Positions 17,604-26,518 of a DNA stretch of 64,000 nt are shown piece by piece; within the stretch, counting starts at the first letter, position 1, and every line of letters begins with the position of its first letter. The stretch covers positions 4,588,001 to 4,652,000 of the forward strand of contig NZ_CP032084.1 in the NCBI RefSeq assembly GCF_003600685.1, written 5' to 3'. Under the pieces are notes generated by a model that was given only the letters and a program-made list of their open reading frames with translations, ran no database searches and was not told where the DNA came from. Made by a program: the position numbers and the translations under genes. The stretch is from Achromobacter sp. B7 (lineage in GTDB: Bacteria > Pseudomonadota > Gammaproteobacteria > Burkholderiales > Burkholderiaceae_B).

Positions 17604-17816
17604 TTGATGGGGGCCGGTGGGTATGTGGGAGAAGCGCGGGTAGCCGGTGGGCATACCCTGTGGTCAAGCGCGTGGTCAGGCGGAGCCTGTCCACCGTTTG
17701 TCCATCAGCGGTTGTCCACGGGTCGAGCACAGCGAGCGGAGCGGTCGCGAAGCGATCGTCCACATATCCACGGGTCCGGATAGACGTGTTTTGAATTTGG
17801 TGTTTAGCGGCTAAAC
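17604..17816. repeat. Origin-like repeat, copy 2
   Basis: Nearly identical to 3851-4062, with the same DnaA-box-like TTGTCCATC and TTGTCCACG motifs, the CCACATATCCACGGG segment and a terminal KorB operator. Differences are scattered single bases plus a one-base indel near the operator. The copies are direct repeats about 13.75 kb apart, so recombination between them could excise or duplicate everything between, including the rloC and klcA genes. Confidence 0.6.
17802..17816. promoter_or_regulatory. KorB-type operator (O_B) 2
   Basis: GTTTAGCGGCTAAAC, identical to operator 1. It forms the right end of the second origin-like repeat. Confidence 0.8.
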
Positions 17817-17931
17817 ATAACCGAAAGGCCTTAAATGGCCATGAACGGTCTGTCGTTCGCCTATGCGAAAATTGGCGGGGCCTCATCCGCCGTTGTATCC
17901 GGCATGTAATGCCGCCGTTTGGTTGGCACCG

Positions 17932-18135
17932 TCAGAAGTTCAGGCCGGACGCAGGCCTTCGCCATGCGTCCAGATCCGCTACAGGACCTTGGACTGCCCG
18001 ATCGTCTACCTTGAGCATGTTCGCTCGCGTGTTCTTGGCCAGGGAATAGCGAAGGACTTGCTTCTCACCCTCGGTGAGTGACGAAAGCCTGCGCATGACA
18101 TGTTGGCGAACAGAGCGCCGAAAAAGTCTGTCCAT
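17932..18135 (-). CDS. Short hypothetical, possible superinfection-exclusion-like fragment
   Basis: A 67-residue frame whose middle part (LTEGEKQVLRYSLAKNTRA, then DDRAVQGPVADL) resembles the C-terminal helical region of SieB-like proteins. It lacks the membrane segments expected at the N-terminus, so at best it is a remnant. No good ribosome site was seen. Confidence 0.25.
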   Translation of the reverse strand: MDRLFRRSVRQHVMRRLSSLTEGEKQVLRYSLAKNTRANMLKVDDRAVQGPVADLDAWRRPASGLNF

Positions 18136-18597
18136 GAGGCTTTAAAAACTGGAGCGAAGATCTTTCAATATCAGAAAGCATGATCTGATGGTTGAGCAAA
18201 AACGCCCCTCCGCAGCCGCCTCGGGATATAGGAAATTGGATGGCGCGTACCCGGCTTTCTTTCCGAGGCACGAACCCGTGTGTTCTCGCGCGCGCACCGC
18301 CTACCTTTCTTCTAGGAGGCGGTGCTAGTTTCCAAGCTCGCCGCTAATTGGCGGCGGCGTAGGCGCGGCGCCGCAGTCAAAATCTTGACCTCCCCACGCC
18401 GAGGGCGTGGGCATTGGACTGCAATGTTATGCTCCTGGCCCAAATAAGTTAAGGCAAGAATGCCTACCAAAATGTCACCCCTTTTGATAGCGTGCGACAT
18501 CCAGGGAGCCACGCGAACAATCCCAGGACAGGGCATGGCGTGCTGAAAGTATTCCGTGGGAATGTCGCCCTCAACCGGGCCATCGAAGGAGAGATAA
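18136..18597. other. Intergenic region with IS605-like hairpin
   Basis: No gene is supported. The hairpin CCCACGCC-GAG-GGCGTGGG (18393-18411), preceded by CTTGACCTCC, resembles the subterminal foldback of IS200/IS605-type elements, but no transposase is near. The MscS gene starts at the right end with a GTG. Confidence 0.4.
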
Positions 18598-20289
18598 GTG
18601 GCAGATCTAAGTTCTTACCGGGCTAAGTTGACATGGACTGTCCTCGGTTTTTGCATCGCGCTGCTTGCTTCAGCGGCGGTTGCATCTTCGTTGCCGAACA
18701 ACGGCGGGAATCCGTTGATGCCGGTCAATAGAGCAAGCCCGAGCGAGACCTATCAGTCTTTGATTTCTGGGGCGCAACGCCTCGAAGAGTCATACGCCCG
18801 CTACAAGACGGACAAGAGCTTCGCCAACCTACGCGAAGTTCGGTATCAGTTTGATCGCCTACGAGGGCTTTTAGATCTGAGCGGACTGCCGTCGGCAAAT
18901 CGAGTAAAGGTTGGCAACGCTTCGTTAACCTACCTTGCGGATATCCTCAGCCGGCTAGCGCCCCTTGATCCGCACTCCATTCCAGGGGCGACTTCGACCG
19001 ACAAAGCGCTGCCAGCACGTTGGACAATACCAGGCACCGATATCCAGCTCGCGCGCGTGGAAAGTGGGCCCAGTGCAGGGGACTACCTCGTCACCAGCGA
19101 CAGCATCGCACGTCTAGCCGACTATTACGGACGCGTGCGCAATCTTCCCCTTCAGGCCCCACGCCAATATGCTTCCTTCCATCGCGAGCACATCAGCGCA
19201 ACGGGACCTCTGATTCCCGGTTGGCTAACAGACAATATCCCTGACGCGTTGAGAGTTGTCTATCTCGACACACCGGTGTGGAAGATCATTGCCATCGCGC
19301 TTGTCGGACTTACGATGCTCGGGCTGGCCTATGGATGGACCGTTGTGGCTCGACGACGGGGGCAACACGGAGGTGAACTGCGAAGGCTTGCGTGGCGGAT
19401 AACCATACCTCTAACGCTTCTAGCCATCTATTTCGTTGCGGATTGGTATGTTATTGCGCATATCAATCCTGCGGGGAACTTTGCTACGGGTGAGAGTCTT
19501 ATTGCGACGGCGGCCTTTTACGCTATCGTTGCATGGGCGGTATGGCTCGGGTGTTTTTTGTTGGCCGAAGCCACCATCAAGGCGCCTCGAAGGACGGGAA
19601 ACAGCCTCGACGCTCACTTGTTGCGGCTTGCCGCGCGAATCGCTGCAATTGGCTCTGTTGGAGGCATCCTCGTCTATGGCGCGAACGAAATCGGCATACC
19701 GGCCTATGGTCTTATCGCCGGTATAGGTGTAGGCGGATTCGCGCTGGCGCTGGCTGCGCAATCCACCATTGAAAATCTGATTGGCGGGGTGGCGCTATTC
19801 GTGGACCGCCCGTTTCGTATCGGGGACACTATTCGTTTCGGCGACCAGCGCGGCACGGTCGAGACGGTAGGAACTCGGTCAAGCCGAATTCGAGCTCTGG
19901 ATGGGACGCTAGTCACTGTACCGAATAGTGATCTAGCAAAAATGAAGATCGTGAATTTCACGGCTCGCGACAAGTGTCTATTCGTACACACCCTTTCGCT
20001 TGACGTAGCCAACTCCGCAAGCAAGATCAGACTCCTACTGGATCGCCTTCACAGTCTGATTGCGTCCCACGAGATGGTCGAAAAGTCGGAAGGTTGGCCT
20101 CGCGTCCGTTGTACCGGCGTCGCAGTTGGACGCATTGAAGTGGAGCTGCGAGCCCAGATTTCGACGGCGCACTATGGCCAGTTTCTCGCCGTCCAGGAGG
20201 CGCTGCTCTTACAGGCGATCGAAGCGGTCGAAGAAACTGAAATCAAGCTCTCCGCGCCCTTACTTTCCAGAGCATACAAGGCAACATAG
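18598..20289 (+). CDS. MscS-family mechanosensitive channel
   Basis: The 563-residue protein begins with a hydrophobic signal segment (about residues 10-32) and has a large extracytoplasmic N-terminal region, then several membrane helices between about 230 and 400. The MscS core follows: pore helix AGIGVGGFALALAAQSTIENL with small residues on one face, then the beta domain GGVALFVDRPFRIGDTI and VPNSDLAKMKIVNF. It gates under membrane tension and releases solutes on osmotic downshock. It is longer than E. coli MscS (286 residues) and belongs to the extended MscS-like group. The GTG start is the first codon in frame after GGAGAGATAA. A hairpin terminator follows at 20520. Confidence 0.92.
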   Translation: MADLSSYRAKLTWTVLGFCIALLASAAVASSLPNNGGNPLMPVNRASPSETYQSLISGAQRLEESYARYKTDKSFANLREVRYQFDRLRGLLDLSGLPSANRVKVGNASLTYLADILSRLAPLDPHSIPGATSTDKALPARWTIPGTDIQLARVESGPSAGDYLVTSDSIARLADYYGRVRNLPLQAPRQYASFHREHISATGPLIPGWLTDNIPDALRVVYLDTPVWKIIAIALVGLTMLGLAYGWTVVARRRGQHGGELRRLAWRITIPLTLLAIYFVADWYVIAHINPAGNFATGESLIATAAFYAIVAWAVWLGCFLLAEATIKAPRRTGNSLDAHLLRLAARIAAIGSVGGILVYGANEIGIPAYGLIAGIGVGGFALALAAQSTIENLIGGVALFVDRPFRIGDTIRFGDQRGTVETVGTRSSRIRALDGTLVTVPNSDLAKMKIVNFTARDKCLFVHTLSLDVANSASKIRLLLDRLHSLIASHEMVEKSEGWPRVRCTGVAVGRIEVELRAQISTAHYGQFLAVQEALLLQAIEAVEETEIKLSAPLLSRAYKAT

Positions 20290-20519
20290 CCGGCAAATCA
20301 GAACGGGAGAATCGCTCGCTATCCGTGGTTGACTCAAGCGGACACATCAATTTCCGAGCCAGAACAGAGACCAGCATCGGCCAAGCGACTTCGTGAGCGT
20401 GTCCCGAAACACCAAACCCTCGCGCCAGCGCGATGCCCTTCCAACAACGTATCTCCGAAACCCGGACCCTTGCCTTCCTAGAACTACCATGCTCTAGTGC
20501 AGGATCTCTCTGGAAAACC

Positions 20520-20546
20520 AGCGCCCTTGTAGGGGCGCTTTCTTTT
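20520..20546 (+). terminator. Rho-independent terminator after mscS-like gene
   Basis: AGCGCCC and GGGCGCT form a 7-bp stem around a TTGTAG loop, followed by a T-rich run. It lies between convergent genes and would end the plus-strand transcript. Confidence 0.7.
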
Positions 20547-20622
20547 GCTCCTCTGGGATAGGAGGCGTGATTGACGGCACCAGCGCCGGTGTCACGCTCC
20601 AGGCATGGCTTTCTCTCCAGCG

Positions 20623-22167
20623 CTAGCTGTCTTCAGGTGCATGCAGAACACGCGTCAAAGTGTCAATTGAGTACGGCTTTTGCATAACCGGAAATGGTAC
20701 GGCCGCTTCGCCACTGATAGCGTCACTATATCCGCTGGCTAGCACGACCCGTACGTTAGGCCATTGCTTTCGGATATGGCGACCCAGCTCTACGCCATTC
20801 ATCCCCGGGAGCACAACGTCGAGAATCGCAATGTCGCACGCACCCGCTTTGTCCGTTAGATGTGCCAGCGCCGCTTCCGCATCAAGCACCCAAGTTGCTT
20901 GGTGGCCCAGGTCCTCTAACATCGTAAACACCACCTCGCCCACCATGCGATTGTCTTCCACCAGCAAGACGCGATTCCGCACGTGCGGGCGATCAGACCG
21001 CCGAGCGTTCGTATCGCCGGCTTTGGGTGTGGAATCCGCAGCGGGCAGGTAAAGGGTTATTGTTGTCCCATTTCCTAACTGGCTCTGGACTTCGACATCA
21101 CCTCCGGACTGCCTGACGAAACCCTGTACTTGGCTTAGGCCAAGACCCGAATTGTCGTGGTGGCCTTTAGTCGAGAAGAACGGTTCGAAAATGTGCTTAG
21201 CGACGTCTTCTTCCATCCCAGTGCCGGTGTCCTCCACGGCCACTGCAACGTGCGGCGCATCCGAATTCATACTTCCGCTCAGCGTCGGCGCCCCGTCAAT
21301 TCCTTGCACCGAAATAGTCAGGCGACCGCCTGAGGGCATCGCGTCCCGCGCGTTTATCACCAAGTTCAAAAGCGCCGATTCAAGTTGGGCCGGGTCTGCG
21401 TAGATAGTCGTATTTCCGGCGCCAATCTCATACGCTACGGCGATGGAAGAGCCAACCGATGCCTCGAACAGTTCTCGAAGCGATGAGAGGCTGTCACGCA
21501 CGTCGAATACGTGCGGCTTCAGAGGCTGCTTCTTCGCGTATGCCAAGAGTTGACGGGTTAGTTGAGCCGCCTTCTCCGTAGTGTCGGAAATGATCCCCAC
21601 GTATCGCATCAGCGAAGGCGGCATCTCCCCCGCCCTCTTCAGAAATTCGGCGGAGAATCGGATCGCCGTTAAGAAATTATTGAAGTCATGGGCGACGCCT
21701 CCCGTCAAACGTCCAATTGCTTCCATGCGATGAGCTTGGTGCATCGCATCGCGCGCGGCTTGGAGTTCCTCCCGGTGTCTTCTTTGTTCAGTAATGTCGC
21801 GCGTGATCTTCGCGAAGCCCACATGTTGGCGTTCACCATCATAGACTGGGTCAATGACGACGCTACACCAGAAGCGAGTTCCGTCCTTTCGCACGCGCCA
21901 GCCTTCTGCTTCAAAGCGCCCTTCCTTTTTTGCCGTTTCCAGCGCGCGCTGGGGCACGCCTTCGGAGCGGTCTTCCTCGGTGTAAAAGACAGAGAAATGT
22001 TGGCCAATAATCTCCTCTTCTTTATAGCCCTTGAAACGCTCCGCGCCCGGGTTCCAACTACTGACCCGGCCGCTTGCGTCCAGAAGATAAATTGCGTAAT
22101 CCATCACCGCATCTACGAGGAGTCGATAACGGTCTTGTTCGGGAAACCCTGAAGGCGATTCTGGCAT
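20623..22167 (-). CDS. Hybrid sensor histidine kinase (PAS-HisKA-HATPase-REC)
   Basis: The 514-residue protein has no membrane segment. A PAS domain (about 15-130, with YAIYLLDASGRVSSWNPGAE) precedes the HisKA H box RLTGGVAHDFNNFL, an ATPase domain with N box LVINARDAMPSGGR and G boxes VEDTGTGMEED and GLGLSQVQGF, and a C-terminal receiver (about 393-510) with phospho-Asp in AILDVVLPGMNG. This fits soluble hybrid kinases that pass phosphate to a partner histidine or response regulator. No output regulator is adjacent. The PAS domain may bind a redox or light cofactor, but I see no diagnostic flavin-Cys motif. It converges with the mscS-like gene. Confidence 0.92.
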   Translation of the reverse strand: MPESPSGFPEQDRYRLLVDAVMDYAIYLLDASGRVSSWNPGAERFKGYKEEEIIGQHFSVFYTEEDRSEGVPQRALETAKKEGRFEAEGWRVRKDGTRFWCSVVIDPVYDGERQHVGFAKITRDITEQRRHREELQAARDAMHQAHRMEAIGRLTGGVAHDFNNFLTAIRFSAEFLKRAGEMPPSLMRYVGIISDTTEKAAQLTRQLLAYAKKQPLKPHVFDVRDSLSSLRELFEASVGSSIAVAYEIGAGNTTIYADPAQLESALLNLVINARDAMPSGGRLTISVQGIDGAPTLSGSMNSDAPHVAVAVEDTGTGMEEDVAKHIFEPFFSTKGHHDNSGLGLSQVQGFVRQSGGDVEVQSQLGNGTTITLYLPAADSTPKAGDTNARRSDRPHVRNRVLLVEDNRMVGEVVFTMLEDLGHQATWVLDAEAALAHLTDKAGACDIAILDVVLPGMNGVELGRHIRKQWPNVRVVLASGYSDAISGEAAVPFPVMQKPYSIDTLTRVLHAPEDS

Positions 22168-22940
22168 GCTAGTTCTTGATAGTCGTAAATTGGTTCGAAG
22201 TTGCTCGGGGGAAGGTGCAAGCCACCTAGTTTCGTGATCGTACGCTGTGGGTGCCCCACCGAAACGGGGACACCCTTATTTCTGCGCGCTCGCTACGCAT
22301 GAGCCTGCAAGCTCATGACCTCTTGGCGCTGCGATCTTATAGAAGCTCTTCCGTCGCTGTCATCAGGGATTTTGATCTTTCCTTCTGGCATCGCCGGCGT
22401 GGCGGATCTTCCCCGTACTGTCGTTCATGATGTCAAGTGCCCCGGGAAGGCGTCGTCCGCTGGCATATTGAACGGACCCCGCTCACGCGCATCAAAAGAA
22501 GTGGTGAACCGTGGCCTACGGCTCACCGTTGTCCGAGGTCCTCGTGACGCTCCCTGATCAATCGAACTGCGAGGAGAAAGGCGCTTGGTCATGGAACGGA
22601 GCGGACAGGCGGCGCCCGTGCATCAGTACGTTTTCTCCCTACAAACCCGCCAGGCGGTCACTTAGCTCGGTGCGGCAAACGCCAAACGCTCCGATGGCAG
22701 CATTGCCGTAGCCGCAGCGCGAACATTCTTGTGGCCGACACGGGTTTGCGCCAGCCTAGTCGCCTGGCAGCTTCGGTTGCATGCCGGGGAATTTTGGCTG
22801 GTCAATCTATACCGGTGTGTGATCCACCGAAGCGATAGGCGAAGGGCGCCAATCGCGCTTCAGGCAGGGTATGCCCGGTTGAATCATTACTGGGTTAGTG
22901 AGCAAATGAATCTGCCAAGTTTATGCTGCAGGGGAACGTT
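22168..22940. other. Long intergenic region, nothing recognised
   Basis: About 770 bp with only poor reading frames and no known repeat, operator or terminator that I can support. It may hold remnants of older insertions. Confidence 0.45.
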
Positions 22941-23165
22941 ATGACGGACTACACCCAGCGGGCTCTAGAAGTGCTGGCCATCAGCGACAGCGGCGATACG
23001 TACAGAATCGAAAGGCGTTGCCGAACGCTTCCCGGCGATGATGACGGCTCACATTACTACTGCTGTTTGCCGGACGGCAGGCAAGTGGCGTGGCTAGGCG
23101 ATGGACGATATGAACTGCCCGACGGCACTGTCGTAAAAGTGGTGGCTTGCCAGCTACGGAAGTGA
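22941..23165 (+). CDS. Small hypothetical protein
   Basis: From the ATG at 22941 (MTDYTQRALEVL), preceded by AGGGGAA, this gives 74 residues with a compact beta-rich C-terminus (YYCCLPDGRQVAWLGDGRYELPDG). I recognise no family. The good ribosome site and codon use support translation. Confidence 0.55.
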   Translation: MTDYTQRALEVLAISDSGDTYRIERRCRTLPGDDDGSHYYCCLPDGRQVAWLGDGRYELPDGTVVKVVACQLRK

Positions 23166-23523
23166 GTCGCGACGACAGATTGGCGGTGTCAAGCACCTGG
23201 GCAGGTCGTTGAAAAGATCTGGGACAACCTCCAGCTGACGGTGCTTGCTATCGAGCACCGGCGGAACTCAGCGCCGCTTGGTGTCGTCCGGCTTATTGAC
23301 GATTCGAACGGTCATCAATGCATATTCTTAAAGCACGCTACGCCCAGAGTTGACCGCTTTGACAGTGATGCCGCTCCACCGTAAGTGGCCCGACCGCGGG
23401 CTGGCTTGGTGAAGGCCTTTGATACGACGCGTCGAATTGCTCCCCGAAGCCTCCGGCGTTTGTAGAAAAAGGCGCTAGGCTCAAAAACAGTCGACCCGAA
23501 GCAATAGAACAACCGCCGATCGT

Positions 23524-23883
23524 TCAACGACGCTGCAAAGGGTTGTCTATCAAAAATACGCTGCGATGAGCACCGCCCGTTTCGGCAGCCACGATCCATC
23601 GCGGCGTCAGCCCGCGACCGGTCCACGTTAAGTTGGTCCCCGGTTGCCTGTACTTCGGTGGCAGCTTCGATGGAGTACCGACAAATCCGCGGAAATGCTC
23701 GACCCCATCTGCAGCGCCGCCCGCGGCTACTGAGACGTCGTGCAAAGAAAGCTGGTTCGCATCCATTAGGGTCAATATCGTGCGCAACGCGGAGCGTCGG
23801 CCGCGTGCGCGAATTAAGCGAAGCCTAGATTTCAGTTTTCGTATTTCAGCCCGCACTTTAGTCAGTTCATCGTGTGCTCTCAT
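23524..23883 (-). CDS. H-NS-family nucleoid protein
   Basis: I start at the ATG (MRAHDELTKVRAEI), which has GGAGGAGG upstream; longer frames add unrelated sequence. The 119-residue protein has an N-terminal coiled coil and a C-terminal DNA-binding segment LPPKYRQPGTNLTWTGRGLTPRW, the extended form of the H-NS AT-hook-like loop (W-[TS]-G-R-G). Proteins of this kind silence horizontally acquired AT-rich DNA and can modulate host H-NS. Residues 50-70 hold a glycine/alanine-rich linker. A second one lies at 32877. Confidence 0.85.
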   Translation of the reverse strand: MRAHDELTKVRAEIRKLKSRLRLIRARGRRSALRTILTLMDANQLSLHDVSVAAGGAADGVEHFRGFVGTPSKLPPKYRQPGTNLTWTGRGLTPRWIVAAETGGAHRSVFLIDNPLQRR

Positions 23884-24219
23884 CAAGATCCTCCTCCACA
23901 CGCGCACACTGTATGCGTGTCGCGACCTTTGATCTTCGGTACAAACCCTCGGGTTTAAAACGTCGTCATATGAGTGACTTTCCGAGTTGACGTCCACTTG
24001 GCGCGGTGGAACGGCCTGTCCATTGAGGACCCCGCCGCCCCGCCATCCGAGTCGGGTACTGACAGTCGCCGTGGGAGGCGATCGTGTGGTAGCGGCCACA
24101 ACCCGACGAGCGATCCAGCGCTTTTTCGTGGTCGAACGCCGCGATAGGTCGGAAGCGGGGCGTCGGCGTAGGCCTGCTAACGGCCATAATCCGCCGTTCA
24201 ACTTTTCCTTGGAAGTTCC

Positions 24220-24525
24220 GTGAACACTCTTGCCGATATCGCCATTGACCATTTTTGCTTACTCATGTTTGAGGGTCCACTTGACCCTGACGATGCCTCC
24301 AGCTTGTGTCAGGTAATTCCAGCATATCTAGAGGAAATGACGACAGAAGAGCGAGCCGCATTTTCTGCTGCGGCTCGACGGGCACTCACTTTTCTCACGG
24401 CACCTCCGGATAAATACGGATACTCCCCAGCGGCGCGGGTCGGAAGCGATCAGCTAGAGTTTCTACGGATTGCAGCAAGTGGCGAAATATTCGAATGCTT
24501 GCCGGATTCAGGGACTGGCGCTTAA
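24220..24525 (+). CDS. Small hypothetical, immunity-like
   Basis: The GTG at 24220 follows a TTGGAAG ribosome-like site and gives 101 residues. The protein is acidic and helical (DPDDASSLCQVIPAYLEEMTTEER), of the size and charge usual for immunity proteins. It is the first of four such genes (24220-26302) on one strand. Family not identified. Confidence 0.5.
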   Translation: MNTLADIAIDHFCLLMFEGPLDPDDASSLCQVIPAYLEEMTTEERAAFSAAARRALTFLTAPPDKYGYSPAARVGSDQLEFLRIAASGEIFECLPDSGTGA

Positions 24526-24711
24526 CGCTTTTCTGATACCAGCGGATAAAGCCCGGAACGATCGCATCGATCGACTTCGGATCGAGAGCGGCTCCGCTCC
24601 GGGTCGAACTCGGACGTCGGTCTGGGCCCGTTTTCGGCCAGTTTCGGCCTCTCAAAAAATGAAGTTTTCGGGTAGCCTACCCTCCACGCGTCGATTTCCA
24701 ATGGAGAACCA

Positions 24712-25062
24712 ATGCCCTTCAAATTCATCCCGACTGAACTTCCGGCAATCGTCAAAGAACACTTTCAGGACGGCTACCACCCATCCGAAGGTCTATGGCT
24801 GGTAAGGCCGCTGGATAATGGAACCGAAGACTGCATTCGGCGAATGAACGATTGGCTCCGCGGGGAGGAAGCGCCTTATCCTTTGGCGTTATCCGATGTG
24901 ATCTGGTTCGGTGACGATGGAGTGGGTAATGTGATCGGCTGGAATCCAATCAATCAACAAGCGCTGCTGTGGAATCCAGAAGATGAAGAGCCGTGGCATT
25001 ACGGCTCAGTCGAAGAGATTTGGAACTTCGTGCAGAGCGGATATCAAGCGGCGACGCCGTAA
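24712..25062 (+). CDS. SMI1/KNR4-like immunity protein
   Basis: The ATG follows GGAGAACC. The 116-residue chain has the SMI1/KNR4 pattern: LPLALSDVIWFGDDGVGNVIGWNP without the usual glycine shift, then LLWNPEDEEPWHYGSVEEIWNFV. Members of the superfamily commonly neutralise contact-dependent or type VI toxins. No toxin gene is adjacent, so it is an orphan immunity gene, probably part of a protective array with its neighbours. Confidence 0.6.
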   Translation: MPFKFIPTELPAIVKEHFQDGYHPSEGLWLVRPLDNGTEDCIRRMNDWLRGEEAPYPLALSDVIWFGDDGVGNVIGWNPINQQALLWNPEDEEPWHYGSVEEIWNFVQSGYQAATP

Positions 25063-25223
25063 TCTCGTCAAGGTCGTTGAAGCAGCCATGATATGGCTTT
25101 GCTTTGATCGGAAGTGGTCTGTAGCCGATGACCTCCGACGGCTAATAGCGGACGGCAGGAACTGCCGCTCGATCTATAGTGTTGGCTGTCCACCACCAAC
25201 ATGTATTGAATCGAACAGATAGC

Positions 25224-25787
25224 ATGATTTGGCCATTCAAGAAGAAGGCGAGCGAGCCGCGTCACGCCCCTCGGTTGAGCCCCCCACAAGCGCCTGCGGA
25301 TAGTCAGTTTCCTGCGGTTCCCGCGTGGCGGCCGACCTACCCGATACCCATCAATAGGGTCGTGGACAGAACCCACACGTACTGCAACGGATTCCGAGAT
25401 TTCGCTGTGTTTCGCGAGGGCACCATTTCCATACTTCCGGACGGGCTGTCCGACACTGGCGCCGAGGCGCATGCGTTGGCTGCCCTTCGAAGCGTTTTTC
25501 ACGCTCACATTGACATGAATCCGGTCGCAATGAGGGACGGCAACATCGTTGTTCAATACAACCACGACGTCGCGACGGTCGTCCTTAAGGAACTGGTTGA
25601 CGACCATTGGGCCGAAATTCAGACGCGGCATCTGGACGCCCGGGCCACTGATGAGGTTCTGATTACCGGCGCCGGGCCGAATGTGTTTGACGACCAGGGA
25701 AATGCGGCGCTCTTTGGCCGCTGCTACATGTTCATGGATGCCGTTGACCCCCAGGTGATTCGCATTGAGCGCAAATCAGCGAGCTAA
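25224..25787 (+). CDS. Hypothetical protein, immunity-like
   Basis: I start at the ATG at 25224 (MIWPFKKKA); an in-frame codon at 25179 adds an unsupported leader. The 187-residue protein opens with a basic, proline-rich stretch, then an alpha/beta domain with the segments DFAVFREGTISILPDG and GNIVVQYNHDVATVV. I recognise no family. Its placement between SMI1-like and TDI-like genes suggests a member of the same immunity cluster. Confidence 0.5.
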   Translation: MIWPFKKKASEPRHAPRLSPPQAPADSQFPAVPAWRPTYPIPINRVVDRTHTYCNGFRDFAVFREGTISILPDGLSDTGAEAHALAALRSVFHAHIDMNPVAMRDGNIVVQYNHDVATVVLKELVDDHWAEIQTRHLDARATDEVLITGAGPNVFDDQGNAALFGRCYMFMDAVDPQVIRIERKSAS

Positions 25788-25894
25788 CCCAACTGGCTGC
25801 CTGCGGCCAGGCGCCGCCGCAGCAGCAACCCCAGACTATTGCGGGAAAAGCCCGGTTATAACCGGGTGTATTTAGTTTAGATATGAGGACATGC

Positions 25895-26302
25895 ATGCAC
25901 GAGGGTTGGTACGGCGACGACTACCTGGTCTTTTTTTCACTCGACCAAGCGCAGGCTTTCGAAAAAACGTGCGAGCTTGATTCGACTTTGCCCGGCTTTT
26001 CGCTTGTAGGGTTGCGCGGATGGCAGGACTTCATTGTCAGAGACTTGTCGGGGACTACATTTACGATTCCTACTGTCCCGCTTGATGCCGAGTATCTCTC
26101 CCGATTCGAACCGCCTGCCAGTCAGGAACTTGAGTCGGACCCCGGCCTTTGCGGGAAGGTACGGTGGCTCATAAAGCCGCTAGTTTTCGGGGGAGATCCG
26201 CAAGCCGACGACAATGTGACTTGGCTTTCTCACCCGCAGCATATTGAACTAGTGCGTTGGTGGAATGACCAATACCGCGCGGCGAAGTTTGGAGTTAATT
26301 GA
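25895..26302 (+). CDS. Immunity-like protein (SMI1/T6SS-immunity type)
   Basis: The ATG at 25895 has AGGA six bases upstream; an ATG at 25883 is also possible. The 135-residue chain has the pattern DDYLVFFSLDQAQAFEK, then LVGLRGWQDFIVRDLSG, TIPTVPLDAEYL, and IKPLVFGGDPQADDNVTWL. This resembles small immunity proteins found downstream of secreted toxins. As with its neighbours, no toxin is present. The four genes could confer protection against rivals that carry the cognate toxins. Confidence 0.6.
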   Translation: MHEGWYGDDYLVFFSLDQAQAFEKTCELDSTLPGFSLVGLRGWQDFIVRDLSGTTFTIPTVPLDAEYLSRFEPPASQELESDPGLCGKVRWLIKPLVFGGDPQADDNVTWLSHPQHIELVRWWNDQYRAAKFGVN

Positions 26303-26518
26303 CAGGTATGTGTTCTGGGGCAGACCCGCGCGCCGACTAATTTCCTTCTTATTTAGCGCTAGCCCATGTCGGGAGTGTGTCAGAAGCAGCTGACTATGAA
26401 TGACCGATTTCACCACGCTGTAGGCACAGGCTTACGCGGATTGAACGGCAGCAACGGGTCGCATAGCGACCCTCCGTAGGAGCACACTGAATCTCCCTTT
26501 ACGCGAAAGGACATTGTC

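Larger units (their letters stand above)
17293..17931. other. Intergenic region with second origin-like repeat
   Basis: No credible gene is seen. The region holds the second origin-like segment (17604-17816) with its KorB operator, followed by ACCGAAAGGCCTTAAATGGCC, which has weak dyad symmetry. Confidence 0.55.

Noticed and set aside
26352..26362. TTTAGCGCTAG as a sixth KorB operator
   Set aside because: It lacks the centre base and breaks the second arm; the real sites are perfect 15-bp palindromes.
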